Origin: Nitrospiraceae bacterium
GTDB taxonomy: Bacteria; Nitrospirota; Nitrospiria; Nitrospirales; Nitrospiraceae
Length of the DNA stretch: 35,503 bases
Assembly: GCA_900299245.1 (NCBI GenBank)
Contig: OMJA01000236.1
Coordinates: 1-35,503 of the forward strand
Reading direction: 5' to 3'
Each line of letters starts with the position of its first letter. Position 1 is the stretch's first letter. Below the pieces are notes generated by a model. It saw only the letters and a program-made list of their open reading frames with translations, was not told the origin of the DNA and did not search any database. The translations under genes were made by a program, and so were the position numbers. This document shows positions 27,186 through 35,503 of this stretch, piece by piece.

Positions 27186-27659
27186 ATGTTGAAGATTTCC
27201 AAAAAAGCCGACTACGCCCTCATGGCACTGCAGCACATTGCCTCGGTGCAATTCGGCGATCTCACGCCCGGTCGCGTGGTCAACACCAAAGAAATCGCGG
27301 AAGAATATAACATCCCTCTCGAACTCCTGGCGAAAGTTCTTCAGACGCTGGCCAAGAACGGCTTGATCGAAAGCCACAACGGACCCAAAGGCGGGTACCT
27401 CCTGGCCCGCAGCACGAGACAGATTACGATCGCACAGATTCTGGAAGGCATCGAAGGCCCCCTTGGCATCACGGATTGCTCCCATGAAAAAGAAGGCGAG
27501 CCCTGCCTCCAGCGGCAACACTGTAACATCCGAACCCCGCTGCTCAAGGTTCAAGACAGCATTTATCAGCTTCTCAGCAACATGACGCTGCAAGACATGA
27601 TGGGTGGAACGCCCCTCATCACGATTCAGTCTCCCACGGCACAAGGAGTCGTACAATGA
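27186..27659 (+). CDS. iscR: Rrf2-family Fe-S regulator (IscR-like)
   Basis: [19 protein letters not shown]...[36 protein letters not shown] plus three-Cys motif; upstream of iscS. Confidence 0.9.
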   Translation: MLKISKKADYALMALQHIASVQFGDLTPGRVVNTKEIAEEYNIPLELLAKVLQTLAKNGLIESHNGPKGGYLLARSTRQITIAQILEGIEGPLGITDCSHEKEGEPCLQRQHCNIRTPLLKVQDSIYQLLSNMTLQDMMGGTPLITIQSPTAQGVVQ

Positions 27660-28873
27660 AGCTCCCCATTTTCCTGGATAATCATTCAACCTCTCCGATG
27701 GATCCCCGGGTGCTGGACGCTATGCTGCCCTACTTCATCGAGAAGTTCGGCAACGCCGCCAGCCGCAATCATGCCTTCGGCTGGGCCGCCGAAGAAGCGG
27801 TCGAAAACGCCAGGAAACAGATCGCCAAGCTGATCAAGGCCGATCCCAAAGAAATCGTCTTCACCAGCGGCGCCACCGAGTCAGACAATCTGGCCATCAA
27901 GGGTGTGCTGGAGATGTACAAGGAGAAAGGCGATCACATCATCACCTCCTCCACCGAGCACCGCGCCGTCATCGACACCGCCAAGGCCCTCGAAGCAAAG
28001 GGCAAGGCGACGGTGACCTATCTCCCGGTGGATAAATTCGGGATGGTGAATCCGGAAGATGTGCGGAAGGCGATTACGGACAAGACCGTCCTGATTTCCG
28101 TGATGCTGGCCAACAATGAAATCGGCACGATCAATCCGGTGAAGGACATCGGCAAGATCGCCAAGGAAAAGGGCGTTCTCTTCCATTGCGATGCGACGCA
28201 AGGGGTCGGCAAGATCCCCGTCGACGTGCAGGAGATGGGCATCGACCTGATGTCCTTCTCGGCCCATAAGATCTACGGCCCGAAAGGTGTCGGCGCCCTC
28301 TATGTCCGGAAGAAAAACCCCCGCGTGCGGATCGCGGCCCAAATGGACGGCGGCGGACACGAACGCGGCATGCGGTCCGGCACTCTGCCGGTGCCGCTGA
28401 TCGTCGGATTCGGCAAGGCCTGTGAGCTGTGCGACCAGGAAATGGCCGCGGAATCCGTCCGCCTCGCGGCGATGCGCGACCGTCTGCAGGCCGGCATCAT
28501 GAAAGAGATCGACGAGGCCTATCTCAACGGCCATCCGACCCAACGGTTGCCGCACAATCTGAATATCTCCTTCGCCTATGTCGAAGGCGAATCGCTCTTG
28601 ATGGGCATGAAAGACATCGCACTGTCGTCCGGCTCCGCCTGTACCTCAGCAACGCTGGAACCGTCTTACGTCCTGCGGGCGCTGGGCGTCGGCGTGGAAC
28701 TCGCCCACTCGTCCATCCGCTTCGGCCTGGGCCGTTTCAATACGGACGAAGAGATTGACTACACGATCAAGAAGGTTATTGAGATCGTGACAAAGTTGCG
28801 GGAGATGTCGCCGTTGTACGAAATGGCGAAAGAAGGGGTCGATTTGAAATCCGTTCAGTGGGCGGCCCACTGA
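27656..28873 (+). CDS. iscS: Cysteine desulfurase
   Basis: [43 protein letters not shown] (PLP Lys); [23 protein letters not shown] (catalytic Cys loop). Confidence 0.96.
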   Translation: MKLPIFLDNHSTSPMDPRVLDAMLPYFIEKFGNAASRNHAFGWAAEEAVENARKQIAKLIKADPKEIVFTSGATESDNLAIKGVLEMYKEKGDHIITSSTEHRAVIDTAKALEAKGKATVTYLPVDKFGMVNPEDVRKAITDKTVLISVMLANNEIGTINPVKDIGKIAKEKGVLFHCDATQGVGKIPVDVQEMGIDLMSFSAHKIYGPKGVGALYVRKKNPRVRIAAQMDGGGHERGMRSGTLPVPLIVGFGKACELCDQEMAAESVRLAAMRDRLQAGIMKEIDEAYLNGHPTQRLPHNLNISFAYVEGESLLMGMKDIALSSGSACTSATLEPSYVLRALGVGVELAHSSIRFGLGRFNTDEEIDYTIKKVIEIVTKLREMSPLYEMAKEGVDLKSVQWAAH

Positions 28874-28913
28874 TCCAGCCCACTGACTCAGATAGTCACG
28901 AGGAGGACGCACC

Positions 28914-29297
28914 ATGGCATACAGTGACAAAGTCGTTGATCACTTCAATAATCCCCGGAACATGGGGAGCTTCAAGAAAGACGAAGAAGGCGTGGGGACC
29001 GGAATGGTCGGCGCGCCCGAGTGCGGCGACGTCATGAAGCTGCAGATCAAGGTTCAGAACGATACGATCGTCGATGCCAAGTTCAAGACGTTCGGCTGCG
29101 GCTCCGCCATCGCCAGCTCCAGCCTGGCCACCGAATGGCTGAAGGGAAAAACCATCGAAGAGGCCCAGAAGATCAAGAACACCGACATCGTCCAGGAACT
29201 GAACCTGCCCCCGGTCAAGATTCACTGCTCGGTCCTGGCTGAGGATGCGATCAAAGCGGCGCTGGCCGACTATCAGAAGAAAGCCGACTCGAAGTAA
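28914..29297 (+). CDS. iscU: Fe-S cluster scaffold protein
   Basis: MAYSDKVVDHFNNPRNMGSF; GAPECGDVMKLQIKV; FKTFGCGSAIASSSLATEW; LPPVKIHCSVLAEDAI. Confidence 0.97.
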   Translation: MAYSDKVVDHFNNPRNMGSFKKDEEGVGTGMVGAPECGDVMKLQIKVQNDTIVDAKFKTFGCGSAIASSSLATEWLKGKTIEEAQKIKNTDIVQELNLPPVKIHCSVLAEDAIKAALADYQKKADSK

Positions 29298-29316
29298 CGG
29301 CAGAAGGGAGCGCACT

Positions 29317-29673
29317 ATGGACGCCACGAATACGGAAACCCAGACCCCGGTCATCACGCTCACGGACGCGGCTCTGAAGGAAATCAAGCGCCTGATCAAT
29401 GTTCAAGGCATCGAAGAAGGCGGCCTCCGCCTCGGCGTCAAAGGCGGCGGATGCTCCGGTCTGAGCTACACCATCAACTTCGACGAGAAGATCGGCCAGT
29501 ACGACCAGGTCTACGACTTCGACGGCGTGAAGATCATCGTGGATGCCAAGAGCGCGATCTACCTGCAGGGGACTCAACTCGATTACCACAAGGATCTGAT
29601 GGGCGGAAATTTCAAGTTCGTGAACCCGAACGCCAATAAGACCTGCGGCTGCGGCGAATCGTTCTCGGCCTAA
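29317..29673 (+). CDS. iscA: A-type Fe-S carrier protein
   Basis: GGCSGLSYTINFDE and CGCGESFSA. Confidence 0.95.
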   Translation: MDATNTETQTPVITLTDAALKEIKRLINVQGIEEGGLRLGVKGGGCSGLSYTINFDEKIGQYDQVYDFDGVKIIVDAKSAIYLQGTQLDYHKDLMGGNFKFVNPNANKTCGCGESFSA

Positions 29674-30405
29674 GTGAGCGCGAGCATGGATGGACACACG
29701 CATCAGCACGCCAGCGACCGGCGCGAGCTGCAAATGGCCCGCAGCATGTGCTGGCACTGCCAATCCGAAGTCTCGGGTGAATACTTCTGCGACCGCTGCG
29801 TGAAAGTGCAGCCGGTGTCGAAAGAACTGGATTACTTCACCTGCTTCGGCTTTCCCCGCCGCTTGTCCATCGACCAACAGCAGCTCGAATCCAAATTCTA
29901 CGAATTAAGCCGCGCGTTTCACCCGGACTTTTATCAGAACAAAAGCGGGGAAGAGCAAACCATCAGCCTCGGCAACTCCGCCATGCTGAACACCGCCTAT
30001 CGCACGTTGCGGGATCCGATTCAACGGGCCGAATATCTGCTCGACCTGGAAGCCGGCGCCGTGAAAGACATCCGGACGACGCCGCCCGCCGATTTGTTCG
30101 AAGAGATCCTGGAACTGCAGGACACGCTCGATGAGTTTCGCGCCAGCGACCGGACATCGGACGCCGCCGGCGCGCTTCGCACCCGGCTGCAATCCGAACG
30201 CGCCACGCTGGAGCAGCGGCAGCGGGACATGGAAACGCAGATACAGCGTCTCTTCGGCCGGTGGGACGCGCTGCAAGACCGCGGCGAAGCCACGGAACAG
30301 GCGCGCGCCGAACGCGACCGTATTCTGAAAGAGATGCGGGACATCCTATCCAACCGCACCTACGTCAAAAACATCGTCAACGACCTCATCGCGACTATCG
30401 CCTGA
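29674..30405 (+). CDS. hscB: Co-chaperone HscB with N-terminal zinc-binding CxxC pairs
   Basis: CWHCQSEVSGEYFCDRC; DYFTCFGFPRRLSIDQQQLESKFYELSRAFHPDFYQ (J-domain HPD). GTG start directly after the iscA stop. Confidence 0.93.
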   Translation: MSASMDGHTHQHASDRRELQMARSMCWHCQSEVSGEYFCDRCVKVQPVSKELDYFTCFGFPRRLSIDQQQLESKFYELSRAFHPDFYQNKSGEEQTISLGNSAMLNTAYRTLRDPIQRAEYLLDLEAGAVKDIRTTPPADLFEEILELQDTLDEFRASDRTSDAAGALRTRLQSERATLEQRQRDMETQIQRLFGRWDALQDRGEATEQARAERDRILKEMRDILSNRTYVKNIVNDLIATIA

Positions 30406-30413
30406 TCACCACT

Positions 30414-32234
30414 ATGGCACGCATCGTCGGCATCGATCTCGGCACCACGAATTCTCTTGTCGCCTACATGGACAAGGGCACCCCCCGTGTCATCGCAGGA
30501 CGCCACGAACGGGCCATGGTCCCCTCCGTCGTCGCGCTGACCGACAACGGGCTGATCGTCGGCGATCCGGCCAAAGAGCACCTGACCAGAAATCCGGAAC
30601 GCACGGTCTATTCGGTCAAACGCTTCATGGGCAAAAGTCTGGCCGACGTCCAGGACGAACTGGCCTACTTCCCCTACACGCTGACTGAAAAAGGCGGGGT
30701 CATCCGGATCAAGCTCGGCGAGAAGACCTATTCGCCGCCGCAAATCTCCGCCATGATCCTGAAAGAGCTGAAGCTACGGGCGGAAGCCTTTCTCGGGGAA
30801 AGCATCACCAAAGCCGTCATTACCGTCCCCGCCTATTTCAACGACAGTCAGCGGCAGGCGACCAAAGACGCCGGCATGATCGCCGGGCTCGAAGTCCTGC
30901 GCATCATCAACGAACCGACCGCCGCCTCGCTGGCCTACGGGCTGCAGGAAAAAACCCAGGGCACGATCGCGGTCTACGACCTGGGCGGGGGCACATTCGA
31001 CATCTCGATTCTCAAGCTCAAGAACGGCATCTTCGAAGTCCTTGCCACCAACGGCGACACCCATTTGGGCGGCGACGACTTCGACCATGTCATTGCCGAC
31101 CTGTTGCTCGGCGATATCCACGCGCAGTACGGCCTTGATCTCAGCGCTTATCCCGACCACATGCAAGGGCTCCGGCTCGAAGCCGAGCGGGCGAAGATAC
31201 GCCTGTCCGAAGCACTCACGACCACAGCCACGCTCGAACTGCCGGACGGTAAGGGCCGGTTCACGCGCGAATTGACCCGCGAGCATCTGGAGTCACTCTG
31301 CAATCCCCTGGTCGAACGCACGCTCGGACCCTGCCGGCTCGCGCTCAAGGACGCGGGGCTGACACCAAACGACATTGATGAAGTTGTGCTCGTCGGCGGC
31401 TCGACCCGCATGCCGCTGGTCCGCCAGCGAGTCCACGCCCTGTTCGGCAAGCAACCCCATTGCGAACTCAACCCGGACGAAGTCGTGGCGCTCGGCGCCG
31501 CGGTGCAGGCCGACATCCTGAGTGGCGGCACGACCGACATGCTGCTTCTCGACGTCACGCCCCTCTCGCTGGGCATCGAAACGATGGGCGGGGTCATGAG
31601 CAGCCTGATCCGCCGCAACACCACGATTCCCGCCAGCGCCAAGGAGATGTTCACCACCTATGTGGACGGTCAAACCGGCGTGGATATCCATATTCTTCAG
31701 GGCGAACGGGAACTGGCGAAAGACAATCGCAGCCTGGCCCGTTTCCGGCTGAAAGTCCCGCCGCTTCCGGCCGGAGTGCCGCGCATTGAAGTGACTTTCC
31801 TGATCGATGCCAACGGCATTCTGAATGTGATGGCTAAAGACATGCGGACCGGCGACACCCAGTCGATCGAGGTCAAACCCTCTTACGGGTTGTCGGATCA
31901 AGAAGTGGAGCGGATGATCGAGGATTCGTTCAAATTCGCGGCGGACGATGTCAGCACGCGGAAGTTGATCGAAGCCCGGCTCGACGCCGGAGCGCTGATC
32001 ACCACAACGGAAAAATCGGTGGCCGACGGCGGGCATCTGGTCTCGCCGGAAGACGTCGCCGCCATCCGTAGCGCCCTCTCGGCACTGACCACAGCCAAAG
32101 ACGGCAACGATCCCCGCGCAATCCGTGCCCGGATGGCCGATCTCGAACAGGCCGCAAAAAGCCTGACCGTGGCCATGCTGGACGACTCCCTCAAGCGAGG
32201 GCTGCAGGGGAAAAAGGTCTCCGAGGTGACGTAA
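30414..32234 (+). CDS. hscA: Fe-S chaperone HscA (Hsp70 family)
   Basis: [53 protein letters not shown]. Confidence 0.93.
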   Translation: MARIVGIDLGTTNSLVAYMDKGTPRVIAGRHERAMVPSVVALTDNGLIVGDPAKEHLTRNPERTVYSVKRFMGKSLADVQDELAYFPYTLTEKGGVIRIKLGEKTYSPPQISAMILKELKLRAEAFLGESITKAVITVPAYFNDSQRQATKDAGMIAGLEVLRIINEPTAASLAYGLQEKTQGTIAVYDLGGGTFDISILKLKNGIFEVLATNGDTHLGGDDFDHVIADLLLGDIHAQYGLDLSAYPDHMQGLRLEAERAKIRLSEALTTTATLELPDGKGRFTRELTREHLESLCNPLVERTLGPCRLALKDAGLTPNDIDEVVLVGGSTRMPLVRQRVHALFGKQPHCELNPDEVVALGAAVQADILSGGTTDMLLLDVTPLSLGIETMGGVMSSLIRRNTTIPASAKEMFTTYVDGQTGVDIHILQGERELAKDNRSLARFRLKVPPLPAGVPRIEVTFLIDANGILNVMAKDMRTGDTQSIEVKPSYGLSDQEVERMIEDSFKFAADDVSTRKLIEARLDAGALITTTEKSVADGGHLVSPEDVAAIRSALSALTTAKDGNDPRAIRARMADLEQAAKSLTVAMLDDSLKRGLQGKKVSEVT

Positions 32235-32255
32235 CTTCTGAAACGAGGACGAGCT

Positions 32256-32468
32256 ATGGATTTAAAGTGGCAGAACACAGAAGACATTGCGATTCGTCTG
32301 GTCGAGGAACACCCCGAAACGGATCCGCTGACTATCCGCTTCACCGATATGCACACCTGGATCGTTGCCCTGCCGGATTTTAAGGATGATCCCAAGAAGT
32401 CGAACGAGAAAATCCTCGAAGCGATTCAGATGGCCTGGCACGAGGAATACCAGGACTCGAAGGCCTAG
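32256..32468 (+). CDS. iscX: Fe-S assembly protein IscX
   Basis: MDLKWQNTEDIAIRLVEEHPETDPLTIRFTDMHTWIVALPDF...EAIQMAWHEEY. Confidence 0.95.
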   Translation: MDLKWQNTEDIAIRLVEEHPETDPLTIRFTDMHTWIVALPDFKDDPKKSNEKILEAIQMAWHEEYQDSKA

Positions 32469-32473
32469 TACCT

Positions 32474-34882
32474 TTACGGCGATGTGACGCCCTCCCCGAC
32501 AGGCCCTCCCTCGGGAATCTGATCCAACTTATAGAAATCAGTCGGACCGAGACGGCGCGCAGCCGGTTGCGTCGGTTCGCTTCCTTTGGCGAACAGCTCG
32601 ACCGCGCCTTTCTCCGCATCCCCTTCCTGCTCCGACTCCAGCAGCCCGGTCGCGGGATCAACCTTCACATAGGTGATGCCTTCCGGAATTTCGAATGGAA
32701 CGACCGGCAGCTGCAACAACGCGTCCTTCATGAACTGAATCCAGATCGGCAGGGCCGAACGGGCGCCGGTCTCGCTCTCGCCCAACGGACGGCGATCGTC
32801 AAATCCGACATACACACCCGTCACCAGGTTCGGCGTCCCGCCGATAAACCAGGCATTGATATACTCGTTCGTCGTGCCGGTCTTTCCGGCGATCGGCCGG
32901 TCGATCACTTTCGCGGCCTGCCCCGTCCCTTTCTGAATCACATCTTCCATCATGTTGGTGATCAGATAGGCTGTCTCCTTCGAGATGATCTCGTGCGGCT
33001 GATCCTCCATGACTTCAAGCGTCTTACCGGAACTATCCTTGGCCACCTTGATCGCAAACGGCTCGGCTCTCGTTCCCTTGTTGAGAAAGACCCCGTACAC
33101 CGAGGTTAACTCCAGCAGGCCGATTGAGGACGATCCCAGTCCCAGCGACAAATCCGCCGGAAGCGGACTCGTGACCCCCACGGTGCGCGCGAATTCGATG
33201 ACATTCTTAATCCCCACCTTGTCCAGCAATCGCACCGTCGCGAGGTTGTGGGAATGGGCCAAGGCCTCCCGCAGCGTCACCATGCCGTGAAATTTTCTTC
33301 CGTAGTTTTCGGGCTTCCAGATCTTGTCGTCGGCTTCCTGCTCATACACCACCGGCGCATCGAGGATTTGCGTCGAAGGGCTCATCCCCTGCGCCATCGC
33401 CGTCGCGTAGATGACGGGCTTGAACGCCGATCCCGGCTGGCGATGGGCCTGCACCGCCCGGTTATACTCGCTGCGGGCGAAATCATACCCCCCGACCATC
33501 GCTCGAATCGCACCGGTCCGCGGATCGACCGCCACCAAGCCGCCTTCGACGATCGGGGTCTGCTCCAGCGCCAGTTGTATGCCGTCCTTCGCGAGCTTCT
33601 TGATGCTGACTTCGATCACATCGCCCGGTTTCAGCGTTTTCTTGACGTCGGGCGTCACCACCGCATCCTGCGTCGGATCCGTCCCCTTGAGAACGCGTTT
33701 GGCCCAGGCCATGTCATCAAACATGAGCTTCGCCGTCTGATCCCCAAGCTGGACCACATAGTGATCTTTCGCCGGCTTCAGCACGATGCCGTCGAAAAAA
33801 TCTCCCGCCTTGAGGGGCTGATCGGACAACGGCACCCCGGGGATCTGCACCGTGGCCAGATCGACGGTCTTCTTCGGCCCGCGCCACCCCTGCCGCTTAT
33901 CGAGTTCGCGCACGCCGGCCAGAAAGGCGCCCTCGGCCGCTTTCTGCATTTCCAGATTCAGCGTGGTGTAGATCTGCAGCCCGCCCTTGTACACCATCGT
34001 TTCGCCGTACTTCGCCACCAGCTGCTGGCGCACATGCTCCACGAAATAGGGCGCCACATGCTCACTGCCGGGCCGGCGGAACTTCAATTCTTCGGCGATC
34101 GCGGCATCGCGCTCGGCGGCAGAAATGAATCCGGCCTCCTCCATGCGCGACAACACATGTTCCTGGCGCTTCTTCGCACGCTCATAGTTCGTAAACGGGG
34201 AAAACCGGCTCGGGGATTTCGGCAATCCGCCGAGAAACGCGGATTCGGCCAGGGTGAGTTTCCCGATCTCTTTGCCGAAATAGGACTGCGCCGCCGACGC
34301 CACCCCATAGGAGCCCTGCCCGAAGTAGATCTGATTCAAATACGTCTCGAGAATCTGCTCCTTCGTCGACACCGCTTCCATCTTGTAGGCCAGAATCAAC
34401 TCGCGGAGCTTCCGGTCATAGGAGCGCTCGGCGGACAAAAAGAGCGACCGCGCCAGTTGCTGCGTGATCGTGCTGGCCCCTTCCACCTTCTTCCCGCCGT
34501 GGCGAATGTTGGTCCAGGCCGCGCGCAGAATCCCGATATAGTCCAGACCCGGATGCTCGAAGAACCGGACGTCCTCCGTCGCAATCACGGCCTGTGTCAA
34601 CGTCTTGGGAATGTTCTCCAGAGGAGTCAGCGTCCGCCGCTCGATAAAGAACTGGCCGATCGGCTGCCGGTCGTCCGCATAGACGGTCGTGACCAAACTC
34701 GGTTGATAGCCCTGCAGCAGATCCAACGGCGGAAGATCCTGGGCCAGATGCCAGATGACGCCGGCAACCGCGGTCACGCCCACGATCCCGAGCGCACCCA
34801 GCGTCAGCAGCGTGATCTGCCACCAGCGCCACCGCCGGCGCGGCTGTTCCTGAATCTCTACAAAGCGATCATCGCCGGGCAT
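32474..34882 (-). CDS. mrcA: Class A penicillin-binding protein 1A
   Basis: Glycosyltransferase motifs ATEDVRFFEHPGLDYIGILRA and KVEGASTITQQLARSLFLS; transpeptidase QPGSAFKPVIYATA (SxxK), SHN, IAGKTGTTNEYINAWFIG (KTG). Start at MPGDDRFVEI. Confidence 0.95.
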   Translation of the reverse strand: MPGDDRFVEIQEQPRRRWRWWQITLLTLGALGIVGVTAVAGVIWHLAQDLPPLDLLQGYQPSLVTTVYADDRQPIGQFFIERRTLTPLENIPKTLTQAVIATEDVRFFEHPGLDYIGILRAAWTNIRHGGKKVEGASTITQQLARSLFLSAERSYDRKLRELILAYKMEAVSTKEQILETYLNQIYFGQGSYGVASAAQSYFGKEIGKLTLAESAFLGGLPKSPSRFSPFTNYERAKKRQEHVLSRMEEAGFISAAERDAAIAEELKFRRPGSEHVAPYFVEHVRQQLVAKYGETMVYKGGLQIYTTLNLEMQKAAEGAFLAGVRELDKRQGWRGPKKTVDLATVQIPGVPLSDQPLKAGDFFDGIVLKPAKDHYVVQLGDQTAKLMFDDMAWAKRVLKGTDPTQDAVVTPDVKKTLKPGDVIEVSIKKLAKDGIQLALEQTPIVEGGLVAVDPRTGAIRAMVGGYDFARSEYNRAVQAHRQPGSAFKPVIYATAMAQGMSPSTQILDAPVVYEQEADDKIWKPENYGRKFHGMVTLREALAHSHNLATVRLLDKVGIKNVIEFARTVGVTSPLPADLSLGLGSSSIGLLELTSVYGVFLNKGTRAEPFAIKVAKDSSGKTLEVMEDQPHEIISKETAYLITNMMEDVIQKGTGQAAKVIDRPIAGKTGTTNEYINAWFIGGTPNLVTGVYVGFDDRRPLGESETGARSALPIWIQFMKDALLQLPVVPFEIPEGITYVKVDPATGLLESEQEGDAEKGAVELFAKGSEPTQPAARRLGPTDFYKLDQIPEGGPVGEGVTSP

Positions 34883-35111
34883 CCGAATACGACTCCTGAT
34901 GTGGATGAGGGTCTGCGAGGATGGTGAAATTACCTTACAATGCGTCCCCCGAAAACTCAAGCAGACCGGCCAATCGTGCGCTGTCTTCGCCGGTACGCGC
35001 AGGTTACGGCGGAGAGAAATTTCCTTCTGCAACGCGGGTTATCGCAATGCACCCATCCTGACCAGACGCTCCGGGATGATGACGCAGGCCGCCCCCGCCT
35101 GACCGGTGCGG

Positions 35112-35313
35112 CTCGAACCTCTCCAGGACAGAGACACGAAACTGCCGCGCTCCAGATCATGCCTCATCGCTCGGTCGTCACTCCCGGTCAACAGGATTCG
35201 ACAGCCAGACCCCTGCGGGCACCCACCTCTCCGCTCCTTGAGAAATCCGGTGAAGATGCTCGGCGCCTGCCGCCTTCGTCCCGGGATAGCCCCACCTCTG
35301 TGAGGAGTTCGAG
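35112..35313. ncRNA. Candidate structured RNA of about 202 nt (6S-like architecture possible; strand unresolved)
   Basis: CTCGAACCTCTC (35112-35123) and ACAGAG (35128-35133) pair with GAGGAGTTCGAG (35302-35313) and CTCTGT (35296-35301): 17 of 18 positions paired (one G-U), with a 4-nt bulge. Confidence 0.35.
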
Positions 35314-35330
35314 TGCGCCCGCTTTCGGAC

Positions 35331-35360
35331 TTGTGTACGACGAATAACTTCGGCTATACT
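35331..35360 (+). promoter_or_regulatory. Sigma70-like promoter upstream of typA
   Basis: TTGTGT (35331-35336), 18-bp spacer, TATACT (35355-35360). Confidence 0.5.
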
Positions 35361-35369
35361 GCGCGATTG

Positions 35370-35397
35370 CGCCTCATTGTCGAGGCGTCTTTTTTTT
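35370..35397 (+). terminator. Intrinsic-terminator-like hairpin in the typA leader
   Basis: CGCCTC-ATTGTC-GAGGCG followed by TCTTTTTTTT, 20 nt before the typA ATG. Confidence 0.65.
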
Positions 35398-35417
35398 GAC
35401 CGCGAGAGCAAACTACC

Positions 35418-35503
35418 ATGACACAGTCACGCGCCCCCCACGACCGCCGGAACGATATCCGGAACATCGCCATCATCGCCCACGTCGACCACGGCAAAAC
35501 TAC
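35418..35503 (+). CDS. typA: Translational GTPase TypA/BipA (partial, runs off window)
   Basis: MTQSRAPHDRRNDIRNIAIIAHVDHGKT: N-terminal G1 region typical of TypA. Confidence 0.85.
   Translation, partial: MTQSRAPHDRRNDIRNIAIIAHVDHGKT

Noticed and set aside
33248-34927. 559-aa ORF on the + strand
   Set aside because: Fully antisense to the clearly identified PBP1A gene; composition typical of shadow ORFs in GC-rich coding DNA.
35160-35260. tRNA-like or tRNA-remnant sequence (GTCGAATCC on the minus strand)
   Set aside because: No acceptor stem, T-stem or anticodon arm could be formed.
1-35503. CRISPR array, rRNA operon or insertion sequence
   Set aside because: No regularly spaced repeats, no rRNA-like sequence, and no transposase ORF seen.

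Overview
The gene content suggests a Nitrospira-like chromosomal segment; this lineage call is inference, with no search run. It has two parts. (1) About 314-7163 is a small integrative element in a tRNA-Glu(CTC) gene. It is bounded by a 46-bp duplication of the tRNA 3' part and carries a tyrosine integrase, a CGNR-like zinc-finger protein, a MerR/Xis-type HTH protein, a CHC2 primase-like protein, a DUF3987-like protein, a small zinc-ribbon ORF and a secreted TPR protein. No capsid, portal, terminase or conjugation genes are visible. (2) About 7200-35503 is backbone: glnS, an MlaC-like protein, a PilZ protein, yacG, an alcohol dehydrogenase, a Tat-dependent molybdopterin oxidoreductase operon, a STAS/ECF sigma/anti-sigma cassette behind a sigma54 activator, an ArsI/CadI-like protein with a SigZ-like sigma factor, gltX with two tRNA-Gln genes, an ISC Fe-S cluster locus, a class A PBP and the start of typA. 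The most interesting signals are: (a) a consensus sigma54 promoter plus a 12-bp inverted repeat between a GAFTGA activator gene and the STAS-ECF-anti-sigma operon; (b) the attachment-site architecture of the element, with crossover apparently in the anticodon loop and paired TTAGGCAC arm repeats at both ends; (c) a roughly 202-nt sequence upstream of typA with a long closing stem, a candidate structured RNA; and (d) an operator-like GTAC array in the element's divergent promoter region.
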